Shown: positions 1-7,149 of the stretch, in pieces
Numbering within the stretch: position 1 is the stretch's first letter
Layout: each line of letters opens with the position of its first letter
Assembly (NCBI GenBank): GCA_018691995.1
Contig: JABHJM010000061.1
Span: 1-12,977, forward strand
Origin: Candidatus Iainarchaeum sp.
Lineage (GTDB): Archaea > Iainarchaeota > Iainarchaeia > Iainarchaeales > JAAZKV01
Direction: 5' to 3'
Length of the DNA stretch: 12,977 nucleotides
Notes under the pieces: generated by a model
Told to the model about the DNA's origin: nothing
Databases searched by the model: none
What the model saw: only the letters and a program-made list of their open reading frames with translations
Translations under genes and position numbers: made by a program

Positions 1-1
1 A

Positions 2-379
2 AATGGAATTATCTCTGAACTTTCAAATAGAAGTGAAGCAGCAGCAATTACTTTAACAAATTCTAATGAATTCACTTGTAAAACTGACACTAATACTTTC
101 TTAGCATACTCTTTTGATTTTGACAAAATTGATTTATTTACTTTACCTGAAATAAAAGAAAAAATTGGTTTGGCTGATTACAATGTAAGTTTAGCACTTG
201 ATAGTTTTAGTATTAATGGAAAAAATGATCCCCATGCAGGCAAACAAATATATGCAATTAATCTAAACGTGCTTTATTGTAATGACGGAGCACAATTTGT
301 TGATGTTAATGCTTGTATTCATGGAAGTTGTAGTGGTAATTTGGAAAAACGTGTGTTAAATTTGAAGGTGAGTAAATGA
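2..379 (+). CDS. C-terminal part of an exported, possibly pilin-like protein (5' end outside window)
   Basis: The reading frame is open from base 2 to the TGA at 377-379, so this is the tail (125 residues) of a longer gene that begins before the window. A TTG at 170 lies inside the frame and is not a convincing start. The visible part is polar, rich in Asn, Thr and Ser, with no membrane segment. It has four or more cysteines, three of them near the end (NACIHGSCSG), which suits a disulfide-bonded extracellular domain. I do not recognise the family. The stop overlaps the ATG of the next pilin-like gene (ATGA), and its last codons supply that gene's GGTGAG ribosome binding site. It therefore belongs to the same operon and is probably another surface or pilus component. 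Without the N-terminus, a prepilin signal cannot be checked. Confidence 0.75.
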   Translation, partial: NGIISELSNRSEAAAITLTNSNEFTCKTDTNTFLAYSFDFDKIDLFTLPEIKEKIGLADYNVSLALDSFSINGKNDPHAGKQIYAINLNVLYCNDGAQFVDVNACIHGSCSGNLEKRVLNLKVSK

Positions 380-645
380 ATAGACGCGGATTGATGTTTA
401 CTCTTGAAGTTATGATTGCAATAATTATTTTGGCAATTGCAATGGGGGTTGTATTGACTGGAAATAATTCTGAGATAGAAAATCAAAATTTAGTTAACTT
501 GTCAAATCAAAGCAAAAGAATAACAGCAGTTTATTTTAATGAAAATTATGTCAATACAACTGGAGACTTAATTGTTTGTGGAGATTACTTTGAATACTTT
601 CTTGGAAGTATTTTAAGGAGCAGTATTTGTGAGGGATACACATGA
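376..645 (+). CDS. Small type IV pilin-like protein with prepilin-type N-terminus
   Basis: This is an 89-residue protein. It starts MNRRG and continues directly into a hydrophobic helix (about residues 6-28) containing FTLE, the classic layout of a type IV prepilin: short basic leader ending in Gly, then a helix with a Glu. A prepilin peptidase would be expected to cut near Gly5, leaving the helix as the assembly domain in a pilus or pseudopilus. The rest is a small outside domain with possible N-glycosylation sites and two cysteines (68 and 85) that could form a disulfide. The start is fixed by a GGTGAG motif at 367-372. It overlaps the upstream gene by ATGA and the downstream gene by ATGA, so the three are translationally coupled. 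Family assignment rests on the N-terminal pattern only. It could be a minor pilin or an adhesin subunit. Confidence 0.7.
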   Translation: MNRRGLMFTLEVMIAIIILAIAMGVVLTGNNSEIENQNLVNLSNQSKRITAVYFNENYVNTTGDLIVCGDYFEYFLGSILRSSICEGYT

Positions 646-1043
646 AAGGATTCGCAACAGTTTTGGTAGCTGCAAGTGTTTTTGTTGTAGCAATATTATT
701 ACTATCAATGAGCCCTGCGCAGGATATTTCATACAATTCTAATTTTTCAGAACTAAAAATTAGAATAAGCAATTATGAAATTTTAATGTTGCAAATGAGT
801 CAAGATTGTAATTGGGAAAAAACTATTACTGAAATAAATTTTTGTCTTGATACGAGTAAACAAAACATTAGTGAAATTTTAGACATGCCTTATACTTCCT
901 GTATAATAACTGGTTTTAATTCAAATAAAGATGCTAATACAGCCATTGCAACACTTAATTGTCAAACAGAAATCGATTCTAAAAAAGATGGTTATTTTAG
1001 CAATAATTTAACCAAAAACATAATTGTTCAAAAATATGACTAA
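642..1043 (+). CDS. Small membrane-anchored exported protein, possibly pilin-like
   Basis: This is a 133-residue protein. The N-terminus MKG-FATVLVAASVF is a very short basic leader ending in Gly, followed by one hydrophobic helix (about 4-23), then a polar domain of about 110 residues. That is the outline of a pilin-like protein, but the helix lacks the usual Glu, so a plain N-terminal anchor is also possible. Four cysteines (56, 68, 87, 107) could form two disulfides in an extracellular domain. The start overlaps the stop of the previous gene (ATGA) and is preceded by GTGAGGG at 629-635. It is the last gene of the operon. Its stop lies 40 bp before the ABCE1 start, with a TATA box between, so ABCE1 is probably a separate transcription unit. 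No specific family was recognised. Confidence 0.65.
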   Translation: MKGFATVLVAASVFVVAILLLSMSPAQDISYNSNFSELKIRISNYEILMLQMSQDCNWEKTITEINFCLDTSKQNISEILDMPYTSCIITGFNSNKDANTAIATLNCQTEIDSKKDGYFSNNLTKNIIVQKYD

Positions 1044-1052
1044 AAAGTTACC

Positions 1053-1060
1053 ATATATAT
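1053..1060 (+). promoter_or_regulatory. TATA box of rli1 (leaderless promoter)
   Basis: ATATATAT is centred about 27 bp before the ATG at 1084. Archaeal transcription normally starts about 25 bp downstream of the TATA box, which puts the start on or next to the ATG. No ribosome binding site is present. This supports the start at 1084 over the in-frame TTG at 1024 and ATG at 1036. Confidence 0.7.
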
Positions 1061-1083
1061 TACTTTTGCGATTTTTATTTTTT

Positions 1084-2832
1084 ATGAAAGGAAAAAAAAG
1101 AATTGCAGTAATTGATTATGATAACTGTAATTTTGAAAAATGCGGAAATTACTTATGCGAAAAGGTTTGCCCAGTCAATCGAACCGGCAAAGAATGTATT
1201 ACTTATAACAATGGTGAAAAACCAATTATTTCAGAAGAACTATGCATTGGATGTGAAATTTGTCAAAACCGTTGTCCATTTAATGCAATTAGCATTGTGA
1301 ATATCAATATTGATTTGGATGAACCTATTCATTCGTTTGGAAAAAATCATTTTAGATTACATGGATTACCAATACCAAAAGAAAATAACACAATTGGACT
1401 TATTGGTAGAAATGGAATTGGAAAAACAACCATTTTGAAAATATTATCAGGAGAAATAATTCAAAACTTTGGAGAAAAAAAAGGAATTCGTGACAAAGTT
1501 ATTGAATATTATCGTGGAAAAGAAGCACAAACTTATTTTGAAGAATTATACGCTGGAAGCGAAGTTGCGATTAAACCACAAAATGTAGAAGCAATAAAAG
1601 CAACTGGAAAAGTTATTGATCTCCTGAAAAAAGTTGATGATGAAAACAGACTGGATAGTGTTGTTGGCGAACTTGCACTTGAAAAAATCCTTGATCGAAA
1701 TGCTGTTGATTTATCAGGTGGAGAATTTCAAAAAGTTGCAATTGCTGCTACTGGACTTAAAAAAGCAAAACTTTATTTTTTTGACGAACCAACTTCATTT
1801 CTTGATATAAAAGAAAGACTTCGAGTTGCAAAATTTATTAGAAACTTGGCTGTGCATGCTTCGGTGTTAGTTGTTGAACACGACCTTATTTTACTTGATT
1901 ATTTGAGTGACTTTGTTCACTTGATGTATGGAAAACCAAGAGTGTATGGATTTGTTTCTCAAATAAAAACTACAAGGGAAGGAATTAATGATTATTTAGA
2001 AGGACATTCAAGAGAAGAAAATTATCGTTTTCGTGATTATAAAATTGATTTCTTTTCAAAAGCAGAAATTAATACAGAAAAGGGTTTTGAGAAAATGATT
2101 GAATGGCCCAATCTTGAAACAAAACTTGGAGACTTTAGCTTAGAAATAGAACAAAAAGAAATAAACAAAAATGAAGTTGTTGGGATTGTTGGACCGAACG
2201 GAATTGGAAAAACAACCTTTATGAAAATCTTAGCTGGAGAAATAAAACCCGATAAAGGAAAAATACAAACAAAAGTAAAAGTTTCTTACAAACCTCAATA
2301 CATTTCTTATACTGGAGAAAAGACTGTTAGTGAATTATTTATTAATGTGAATCTTGAAGAAATAAAAAACAGTTTACTAAAGCCACTTGAACTTGAAGGA
2401 TTAATGGAGAAAAAAGCAAAAACTCTTTCTGGTGGGGAAATGCAACGCTTATCAATTGCCCTTTGTCTTAGCAAAGACGCAGATGTTTATTTGCTTGATG
2501 AGCCAAGTGCTTATCTTGATGTTGAACAACGTCTTGTTGTTGGAAAAACAATTAGAAACCACATAGATGTTCGAGATTGTTCCTCAATAATCATTGATCA
2601 CGATCTAACATTTATTGATTATGTAAGTGATAAGATAATGGTGTTTAAAGGCGAACCGTCAATAAAAGGAAATGCCACTGGTCCATATGATGTGACTACT
2701 GGCATGAATAATCTTCTTGAGTATTTAGATATTACCGTTCGAAGGGATAATGAAACAAAAAGACCACGAATTAATAAAAAAGATTCTGTACTTGATCGTG
2801 AACAGAAAAAAAATGGAAAATATTACAAATAG
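1084..2832 (+). CDS. rli1: ABCE1/Rli1 ribosome-recycling ATPase
   Basis: This 582-residue soluble twin-ATPase splits ribosomes into subunits after termination or rescue, working with aRF1 or Pelota. The N-terminal domain holds the eight cysteines of two [4Fe-4S] clusters (15, 20, 25, 29 and 54, 57, 60, 64); Cys38 is extra. NBD1 has Walker A GRNGIGKTT (108-116), signature LSGGEFQ (210-216), Walker B ending FFDEP (232-236) and the H-loop His266. NBD2 has GPNGIGKTT (370-378), LSGGEMQ (448-454), LLDEP (470-474) and His506. Nothing essential is missing, and the length is normal for the family (about 590). The frame opens at 1024, but the extra 20 residues there are hydrophobic, overlap the previous gene and lie upstream of the TATA box, so ATG 1084 is chosen. 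It ends 3 bp from the convergent Nudix gene. Pelota, its functional partner, lies one gene away. Confidence 0.97.
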   Translation: MKGKKRIAVIDYDNCNFEKCGNYLCEKVCPVNRTGKECITYNNGEKPIISEELCIGCEICQNRCPFNAISIVNINIDLDEPIHSFGKNHFRLHGLPIPKENNTIGLIGRNGIGKTTILKILSGEIIQNFGEKKGIRDKVIEYYRGKEAQTYFEELYAGSEVAIKPQNVEAIKATGKVIDLLKKVDDENRLDSVVGELALEKILDRNAVDLSGGEFQKVAIAATGLKKAKLYFFDEPTSFLDIKERLRVAKFIRNLAVHASVLVVEHDLILLDYLSDFVHLMYGKPRVYGFVSQIKTTREGINDYLEGHSREENYRFRDYKIDFFSKAEINTEKGFEKMIEWPNLETKLGDFSLEIEQKEINKNEVVGIVGPNGIGKTTFMKILAGEIKPDKGKIQTKVKVSYKPQYISYTGEKTVSELFINVNLEEIKNSLLKPLELEGLMEKKAKTLSGGEMQRLSIALCLSKDADVYLLDEPSAYLDVEQRLVVGKTIRNHIDVRDCSSIIIDHDLTFIDYVSDKIMVFKGEPSIKGNATGPYDVTTGMNNLLEYLDITVRRDNETKRPRINKKDSVLDREQKKNGKYYK

Positions 2833-2835
2833 AAT

Positions 2836-3249
2836 TTATCCAAACAAGGCTTTTTTTGAAAGTGGGCACAAAGATGCTTTTTTTATTGAATTCATTGAAA
2901 CAAACTTTGCTTGGGAATGTTCATTTGAAAGAATTATTTTACCTTTAAGTTCTCCTTCAAAAACCATCAAAAATACATTGCTCTTTTTTCCATCAAAGAT
3001 ACTTTTAAGAGAAAATACTTTTCCAAGTTGAATTCCAAAATATTTTATGCCAGTTTCTTCATAAATTTCTCTTTTTATTGCTTTTTGAATATCTTCTCCA
3101 AACTCAACTTTCCCACCAGGAAGCTGCCATTTTCCAAGATAGTAATGATTATTCTTACTTCTTTTTAACAAAAGAATTTTTCCACTCTTGTCTTTAATTA
3201 TTGCTTCTACAACCGAAATTGAATCGAGTGCTCCTTTTCTTGATACCAT
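2836..3249 (-). CDS. Nudix hydrolase
   Basis: This is a 137-residue single-domain Nudix protein. The Nudix box is complete at residues 46-68 (G-x5-E-x7-REIYEETGI), with the metal-binding Glu residues in place. The preceding WQLPGGK is typical of MutT/NUDT-like members that hydrolyse nucleoside diphosphate-linked compounds. The substrate cannot be read from the sequence; oxidised nucleotides, ADP-ribose or capped nucleotides are all possible for the family. The start is an ATG 28 bp from a TATA-like element shared with aPelota on the other strand, with no clear ribosome binding site, so the message is probably leaderless. It lies between the ribosome-recycling ATPase and the ribosome-rescue factor. 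The divergent promoter could co-express it with Pelota, but a joint function is only inference. Confidence 0.9.
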   Translation of the reverse strand: MVSRKGALDSISVVEAIIKDKSGKILLLKRSKNNHYYLGKWQLPGGKVEFGEDIQKAIKREIYEETGIKYFGIQLGKVFSLKSIFDGKKSNVFLMVFEGELKGKIILSNEHSQAKFVSMNSIKKASLCPLSKKALFG

Positions 3250-3272
3250 AGCACTAATTAAGTTTAGAAGTG

Positions 3273-3281
3273 ATTTAAAAT
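3273..3281. promoter_or_regulatory. Shared TATA-like element of the nudix/pelota divergent pair
   Basis: The 54-bp gap between the two divergent start codons holds one clear A/T box, ATTTAAAAT, with a symmetrical TTTAAA core. Its centre is 27 bp from the Pelota ATG and 28 bp from the Nudix ATG. One box could therefore serve leaderless transcription in both directions. No second box at the expected distance is seen. Confidence 0.5.
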
Positions 3282-3303
3282 TGTTTCCAAAAACTAGTTT
3301 TCT

Positions 3304-4338
3304 ATGAAAATACTAAAAATCGACAAAAAATTCGGGGAAATCGTTGTAATCCCTGAAAATCTAAATGATCTTTGGCATTTAGAAAAAGTTATCGATACTA
3401 ACGATTTAGTTAAAGGTAAGACTGATCGAAAAATAAAACCAAGCAAGGAAGGCGAAAAAACTATTAGACAGACTATGTTTGTAGAAATAGAAGTTGAAAA
3501 TGTTCACTTTCAAGAATTTAGTGAGAACTTAAAAATCAGCGGAATTATTGTTGGAGGAAGTCCAAAAGAATTCATTGAACTTAAAAGCCATCAAAGCATT
3601 GATATTTTTGTAAACGATAAAGTAACTTTTATAAAAAAAGTAATAAAGAAGTGGCAAATAGAAAGACTTGAAAAAGCAAAACAAGAAAGTGCTTCTTCAA
3701 ATCTTTTAGTTGTATTAATCGATGATGAGGTAGCACAATTAGCTTTTGTAAATCAATTTTCAATTGATAAAAAAGCAAAAATTACTACAAAAAAATCTGG
3801 CAAACAATATGTTGAAGAAAAAAATAATAATTATTTTGAAGAAGTTTTAGATAAAATTATTTCAGTTAAACCAACAAAAATCCTTTTAGCTGGACCTGGA
3901 TTTACAAAAGAAAATTTTGTAAAGTTTGTTGCGGAAAAAAATGTTAAGATTCCAAAAATATTAACTGAAACAACTAACTCTGTTGGAGAAACTGGTTTTC
4001 GAGAACTTATTTCCCAAGGGAAACTTGAAAAAATTGAAAAAGAATTACAATTAACAAAAGAAACAAAAATTATTGAAGAATTTTTAGCAGCACTTCCAAA
4101 AGGACTTGGTGAATACGGGATTGATAAAGTTAAGGAATTAATTAATATTGGTGCTGTTGAACAATTAATTATTAGTGAAACTTACTTAATGCAAAATAGA
4201 GTTGCAACTGAAGAAATTTTGGACCTTGGAGAAAAAATTGGTTGTGGGATAAATATTATCTCTTCAAAAAATCCACAGGAAAAAAGTATTCATAATTTTG
4301 GCGGAGTAGTTGCTAAACTTAGATATAAGGTTGAGTAA
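3304..4338 (+). CDS. pelA: aPelota, ribosome-rescue (no-go/non-stop) factor
   Basis: This 344-residue protein has the normal length for archaeal Pelota (Dom34). Pelota, with the translational GTPase aEF1A, enters the empty A site of stalled ribosomes and lets ABCE1 split them. Three regions follow the family plan: an N-terminal Sm-like domain (about 1-125) opening MKILKIDKKFGEIVV; a central eRF1-like domain (about 130-255) with the LLAGPGF motif at 194-200 and no GGQ, as expected for a factor that does not release peptide; and a C-terminal L7Ae-like domain (about 256-344) ending GGVVAKLRY. The ATG is preceded by no ribosome binding site but has a TATA element 27 bp upstream. Its stop is directly followed, with no gap, by the stop of the convergent nuclease gene. 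The ABCE1 gene nearby supplies its partner. Confidence 0.95.
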   Translation: MKILKIDKKFGEIVVIPENLNDLWHLEKVIDTNDLVKGKTDRKIKPSKEGEKTIRQTMFVEIEVENVHFQEFSENLKISGIIVGGSPKEFIELKSHQSIDIFVNDKVTFIKKVIKKWQIERLEKAKQESASSNLLVVLIDDEVAQLAFVNQFSIDKKAKITTKKSGKQYVEEKNNNYFEEVLDKIISVKPTKILLAGPGFTKENFVKFVAEKNVKIPKILTETTNSVGETGFRELISQGKLEKIEKELQLTKETKIIEEFLAALPKGLGEYGIDKVKELINIGAVEQLIISETYLMQNRVATEEILDLGEKIGCGINIISSKNPQEKSIHNFGGVVAKLRYKVE

Positions 4339-4689
4339 TTAATCTACTCTTAGTTCTAACCATTCAACTTTTTTTTCGCGAATAAGATCACGCACTTTTC
4401 TTTGAACTTTTGAAAGTGAACTTTTATTTGTTTTAAATTCTACAAATACAACTTTTTCATCTTCAAAAGCAAGTCCATCAATTGGTTTTCCAATAAAACG
4501 AAAGTTTTGAGAATTATAAGGATATTTTTTTGCAAAAGGAAGCCATTGCTCTGTTAATTGACCATATTTAACACTTTGAGATTGTTTTGCAAATCTCAAA
4601 TTTGTGAGTTCTTCTTTTAGAGAAAGAACTAACCAAATAAGAATAATACAAATAACAACTAAAATTGCAATAACAATTAATTCAATCAT
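4339..4689 (-). CDS. Membrane-anchored endonuclease related to archaeal Holliday junction resolvase (PF10107-like)
   Basis: This is a 116-residue protein. Residues 1-23 form one hydrophobic helix, followed by a short linker and then the conserved block FRFIGKPIDGLAFEDEKVVFVEFKTNKSSLSKVQ in the second half. That block is characteristic of the family described as endonuclease related to archaeal Holliday junction resolvase. Asp71 and Glu84-x-Lys86 fit a PD-(D/E)xK nuclease site. The function is not established for the family, and a membrane-bound nuclease is unusual. A GTG at 4698 would add three residues, but those bases look like the ribosome binding site GTGAG, so ATG 4689 is preferred. It lies 38 bp downstream of the elp3 stop on the same strand and is probably the last gene of that operon. 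It meets pelA stop to stop with no spacer. Confidence 0.8.
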   Translation of the reverse strand: MIELIVIAILVVICIILIWLVLSLKEELTNLRFAKQSQSVKYGQLTEQWLPFAKKYPYNSQNFRFIGKPIDGLAFEDEKVVFVEFKTNKSSLSKVQRKVRDLIREKKVEWLELRVD

Positions 4690-4693
4690 AATT

Positions 4694-4698
4694 CTCAC
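4694..4698 (-). promoter_or_regulatory. Ribosome binding site GTGAG that decides the nuclease start
   Basis: Read on the minus strand this is GTGAG, four bases before ATG 4689. The same motif precedes ATGs at 376, 642, 10686 and 12353. It makes the overlapping GTG (4698) an unlikely start codon. Confidence 0.6.
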
Positions 4699-4727
4699 TA
4701 TAATTATAGCTTAACAATTAATAAGCA

Positions 4728-6302
4728 TTAGAGTTTTTTTGACACAAAAAAGGAATCATCAACATAATTTAGATTTTTCTTATAATATGGTTTTACTCCA
4801 AGTCCTGAAATAACAACCATTTTTTTAGCCCCAAATTTTTCTTTTGCAATTTCCTCTGCTTTTAGCATTAATTCTTTACCAAGGCCATGGTGCTGTGCAC
4901 TATCCTCCTCTTTTTTTCCAAGAGAAAGTGTTTTTCCATAAACGTGAAGTTCTCTTACAAGTGCTGTATCGGGGGTTATTGATTTTAAGAACGGAGCATG
5001 TGGTTTTCTAACTCTTACAAAACCAAATAGATCGTCTTTATGTTCAAGAGAAATAAATGCTTCTTCCCCTTTGCTTGCTTTATAAAATTCTGTTTTTATC
5101 TTTGCTTTAGAAATATCAAATTCTTTTTTCTTAAGGCCAATCTCTCGACATCGTATACAATTACATTTTTGCCCATGAGATTCCATTTCCTTTTCAACCA
5201 ATTGGCGAAGATTTGTTTTCTTTATTCCTGCTGAAATAATATTACTTGGAATGTCACGGTTTACTCGCATTATTCTAACCCATCTTGGAATTTCTGATTT
5301 AATACTAGAAAGTAATTTTATTGCTTCTTTTTCTAAAAGTGGATTGAAATTTCCTTTTTTCCAATCAGCATATAATTCTGAACCTTTTATTACAAGACAT
5401 GGATAAAATTTTACCATGTCTGGTTTAAAGTCTTGTGAAGAAAATATTTTTCTAAAATTTGCAAGATCTGTTTTATAATCACTTCCTGGAAGACCTGGCA
5501 TTAAGTGATATAGTACTTTGAAAGAAGAATCTTTTAATCGCATTGTAGAATTTACTACATCTTTTACACTGTGCCCTCTTTTTATTTTTTTATAAATTGT
5601 GTCAGATGGATTTTGTACCCCAAGCTCAACTCTTGTTCCACCTAAATTGAGCATTCTCTTAATATCTTTTTTTGTGCAATAATCTGGACGAGTTTCAAAA
5701 GTAATTCCAACAACTCTTCGTTTTGATTTTTCTGCCACTAATTTTGTTTTTTCAAAAGAAGATTGTTTTTTTCCAATTACTGCATCAACACTTTTTTTTA
5801 TAAGTGATTTTTGTCTTTTTTCACCAAGAACTGTAAACGAACTTCCTTGAAAAATGAGTTCTATTTTTTCAGCATAATTTCCTGTTGCATCAAGTTGTTC
5901 TATTCTATTTGCAACTATTTTGTATGGATCATAATTATGTCTTTGTGCCCTCATTGTTGATGGTTCAAAACCAGTGTATGATTTTGGAGCAATTTTATCT
6001 TCAAATTGAGATGGACAATAAGTACATTCTCCAGGACAATCAAATGGAGGAAGCATTACTGCAATAACTTGCACTCCTGAAAGACTTCTTGTTGGTTTTA
6101 TTGAAAGAATTTCTAACATTTTTTTAGTTGGTTTTTTTGCAAATGATAAAATGAACGGTCTTGCTGGCACTTCTTTTAATTTAAATTGTTTACAAAGTTC
6201 AAATTGTCTAATATCAAGATCTCGTAAAGAATTAATCTTTCCAATTGTAATTTCTTCAAGCACTGTTTTAGCAAACTTTTTTTCTTCTACTTTTTCATCC
6301 AT
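4728..6302 (-). CDS. elp3: Elp3-like radical SAM/GNAT tRNA wobble-uridine modifying enzyme
   Basis: Elp3 uses acetyl-CoA and a radical SAM centre to begin carboxymethylation of wobble uridine C5 in tRNA. This 524-residue protein has the full layout: a basic N-terminal region; the radical SAM motif CPGECTYC (Cys89, 93, 96); PKSYTGFEPSTMRAQRHNYDPY (106-127), very close to the family's tRNA/active-site segment; GITFETRPD (199-207); the zinc motif CNCIRCREIG (380-389); and a C-terminal GNAT domain with LVRELHVYG (448-456), an acetyl-CoA loop QHHGLG (470-475) and ISGLGVKPYY (498-507). Two family signatures differ: CPGG after the cluster is CPSQ, and MGGTF is QGSSF (152-156). It starts 8 bp after the surface-protein stop and is probably co-transcribed with it. 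No clear ribosome binding site is seen. Confidence 0.9.
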   Translation of the reverse strand: MDEKVEEKKFAKTVLEEITIGKINSLRDLDIRQFELCKQFKLKEVPARPFILSFAKKPTKKMLEILSIKPTRSLSGVQVIAVMLPPFDCPGECTYCPSQFEDKIAPKSYTGFEPSTMRAQRHNYDPYKIVANRIEQLDATGNYAEKIELIFQGSSFTVLGEKRQKSLIKKSVDAVIGKKQSSFEKTKLVAEKSKRRVVGITFETRPDYCTKKDIKRMLNLGGTRVELGVQNPSDTIYKKIKRGHSVKDVVNSTMRLKDSSFKVLYHLMPGLPGSDYKTDLANFRKIFSSQDFKPDMVKFYPCLVIKGSELYADWKKGNFNPLLEKEAIKLLSSIKSEIPRWVRIMRVNRDIPSNIISAGIKKTNLRQLVEKEMESHGQKCNCIRCREIGLKKKEFDISKAKIKTEFYKASKGEEAFISLEHKDDLFGFVRVRKPHAPFLKSITPDTALVRELHVYGKTLSLGKKEEDSAQHHGLGKELMLKAEEIAKEKFGAKKMVVISGLGVKPYYKKNLNYVDDSFFVSKKL

Positions 6303-6310
6303 AAAAACAC

Positions 6311-7102
6311 TTAATTAAATAGTAATGAAAATAGACCAATCAAATCAAAACTTGGAACTAAAGAAAAGGAATAAAATGGAATTCCATAAAAAATATTTTG
6401 TGTTTTTCCAATAAATGTTTGTTTCGCATCAACTTTAAGAGAAAACTTTTTTTCTTCTTTTGGAGTTAAATTAACAACCACATCAAATATTTTTTCCCCA
6501 TGCGTTTGAGGATAAATTGTAAGAGTTACTTCTTTAGTTGATTTTCTTGGAACATTTATTTTAATCACGTGATCACCAAGCGCATTTCCTGCTAATCCTT
6601 TTTCTTCCAACCAATACCATGGAAGAAGTGCTGACAAATAAAATTCATCATCTGCATGAGAATTATTTATTAATGTAAAAGTATAACTTGCAGGAGATGA
6701 AACAAATGTTTGATTTGAATAATTATTAAGTGATGCATCAAGCAAACCATTTTTTACAATAAAATAAATATCCGCATCTTCTGTACTCTTTCCACTTAAT
6801 GTTAAGTTCAGTGAATAAGTATCATTGATTGCATCTTTTGGAATTGTAATAAACACTTTTATTGTCTCTAAATAATCTCTTACCTTTGTATCAAAACCAC
6901 TTGGGAGCTCTGAATTTATTTTAAGAGAATCAAATTTTCCAAGTTCTTTTGAAAATATTAGTTCAAGTGTGCTACCTGGTGAAGCTGATCCTATATAGTC
7001 ATCAGTTGTAAGTTCTGTTGAAATTGGATCAATTAACCTTATAGAATTGACTCCATTTAACAAAAATAGGAGCAAAATCACAATACACAATTTTTTAAAC
7101 AT
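6311..7102 (-). CDS. Secreted or surface-anchored beta-rich protein of unknown function
   Basis: This is a 263-residue protein. Residues 1-20 (MFKKLCIVILLLFLLNGVNS) are a standard Sec signal peptide. The body is polar and beta-rich, with alternating strands and phrases such as SLNLTLSG and KEVTLTIYPQ that suggest two Ig-like or CARDB/NEW3-like domains. Several possible N-glycosylation sites are present (NDT, NLT, NYS, NQT, NNS). The last ~22 residues are fairly hydrophobic and may be a C-terminal anchor, although they are broken by Pro and Asp. I do not recognise a named family. It is most likely an envelope protein facing outward. It heads the minus-strand operon ahead of elp3 (8-bp gap) and diverges from taw3 across 47 bp. 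The pairing with a tRNA-modifying enzyme gives no clue to its role. Confidence 0.75.
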   Translation of the reverse strand: MFKKLCIVILLLFLLNGVNSIRLIDPISTELTTDDYIGSASPGSTLELIFSKELGKFDSLKINSELPSGFDTKVRDYLETIKVFITIPKDAINDTYSLNLTLSGKSTEDADIYFIVKNGLLDASLNNYSNQTFVSSPASYTFTLINNSHADDEFYLSALLPWYWLEEKGLAGNALGDHVIKINVPRKSTKEVTLTIYPQTHGEKIFDVVVNLTPKEEKKFSLKVDAKQTFIGKTQNIFYGIPFYSFSLVPSFDLIGLFSLLFN

Positions 7103-7115
7103 ACCAAATCAAAAT

Positions 7116-7125
7116 AATTGTATTA
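7116..7125. promoter_or_regulatory. Weak A/T element in the surface-protein/taw3 divergent gap
   Basis: The 47-bp gap holds AATTGTATTA roughly midway, about 25-30 bp before the taw3 ATG and about 20 bp before the minus-strand ATG. It is the only TATA-like candidate. Neither gene has a ribosome binding site, so leaderless starts are plausible, but the match is poor. Confidence 0.25.
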
Positions 7126-7149
7126 GCAAGGAAATAAAAAGGTTTTTTT

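Noticed and set aside
170..379. A complete 69-residue gene starting at TTG 170
   Set aside because: The frame is open back to base 2 with similar composition and no binding site before 170, so this is the end of a longer gene.
1024..1083. Upstream TTG (1024) or ATG (1036) starts for rli1
   Set aside because: They add a hydrophobic stretch not found in ABCE1, overlap the previous gene, and lie upstream of the TATA box whose spacing fits ATG 1084.
2750..3031. Plus-strand frame of 93 codons across the rli1/nudix junction
   Set aside because: It overlaps the end of rli1 and runs antisense to the complete Nudix box, with no binding site.
4698..4709. Perfect 12-bp palindrome CTATAATTATAG upstream of the nuclease gene
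   Set aside because: It is A/T-only at its core and short enough to occur by chance. It is also too close to the start (about 14 bp) to be the TATA box of that gene.
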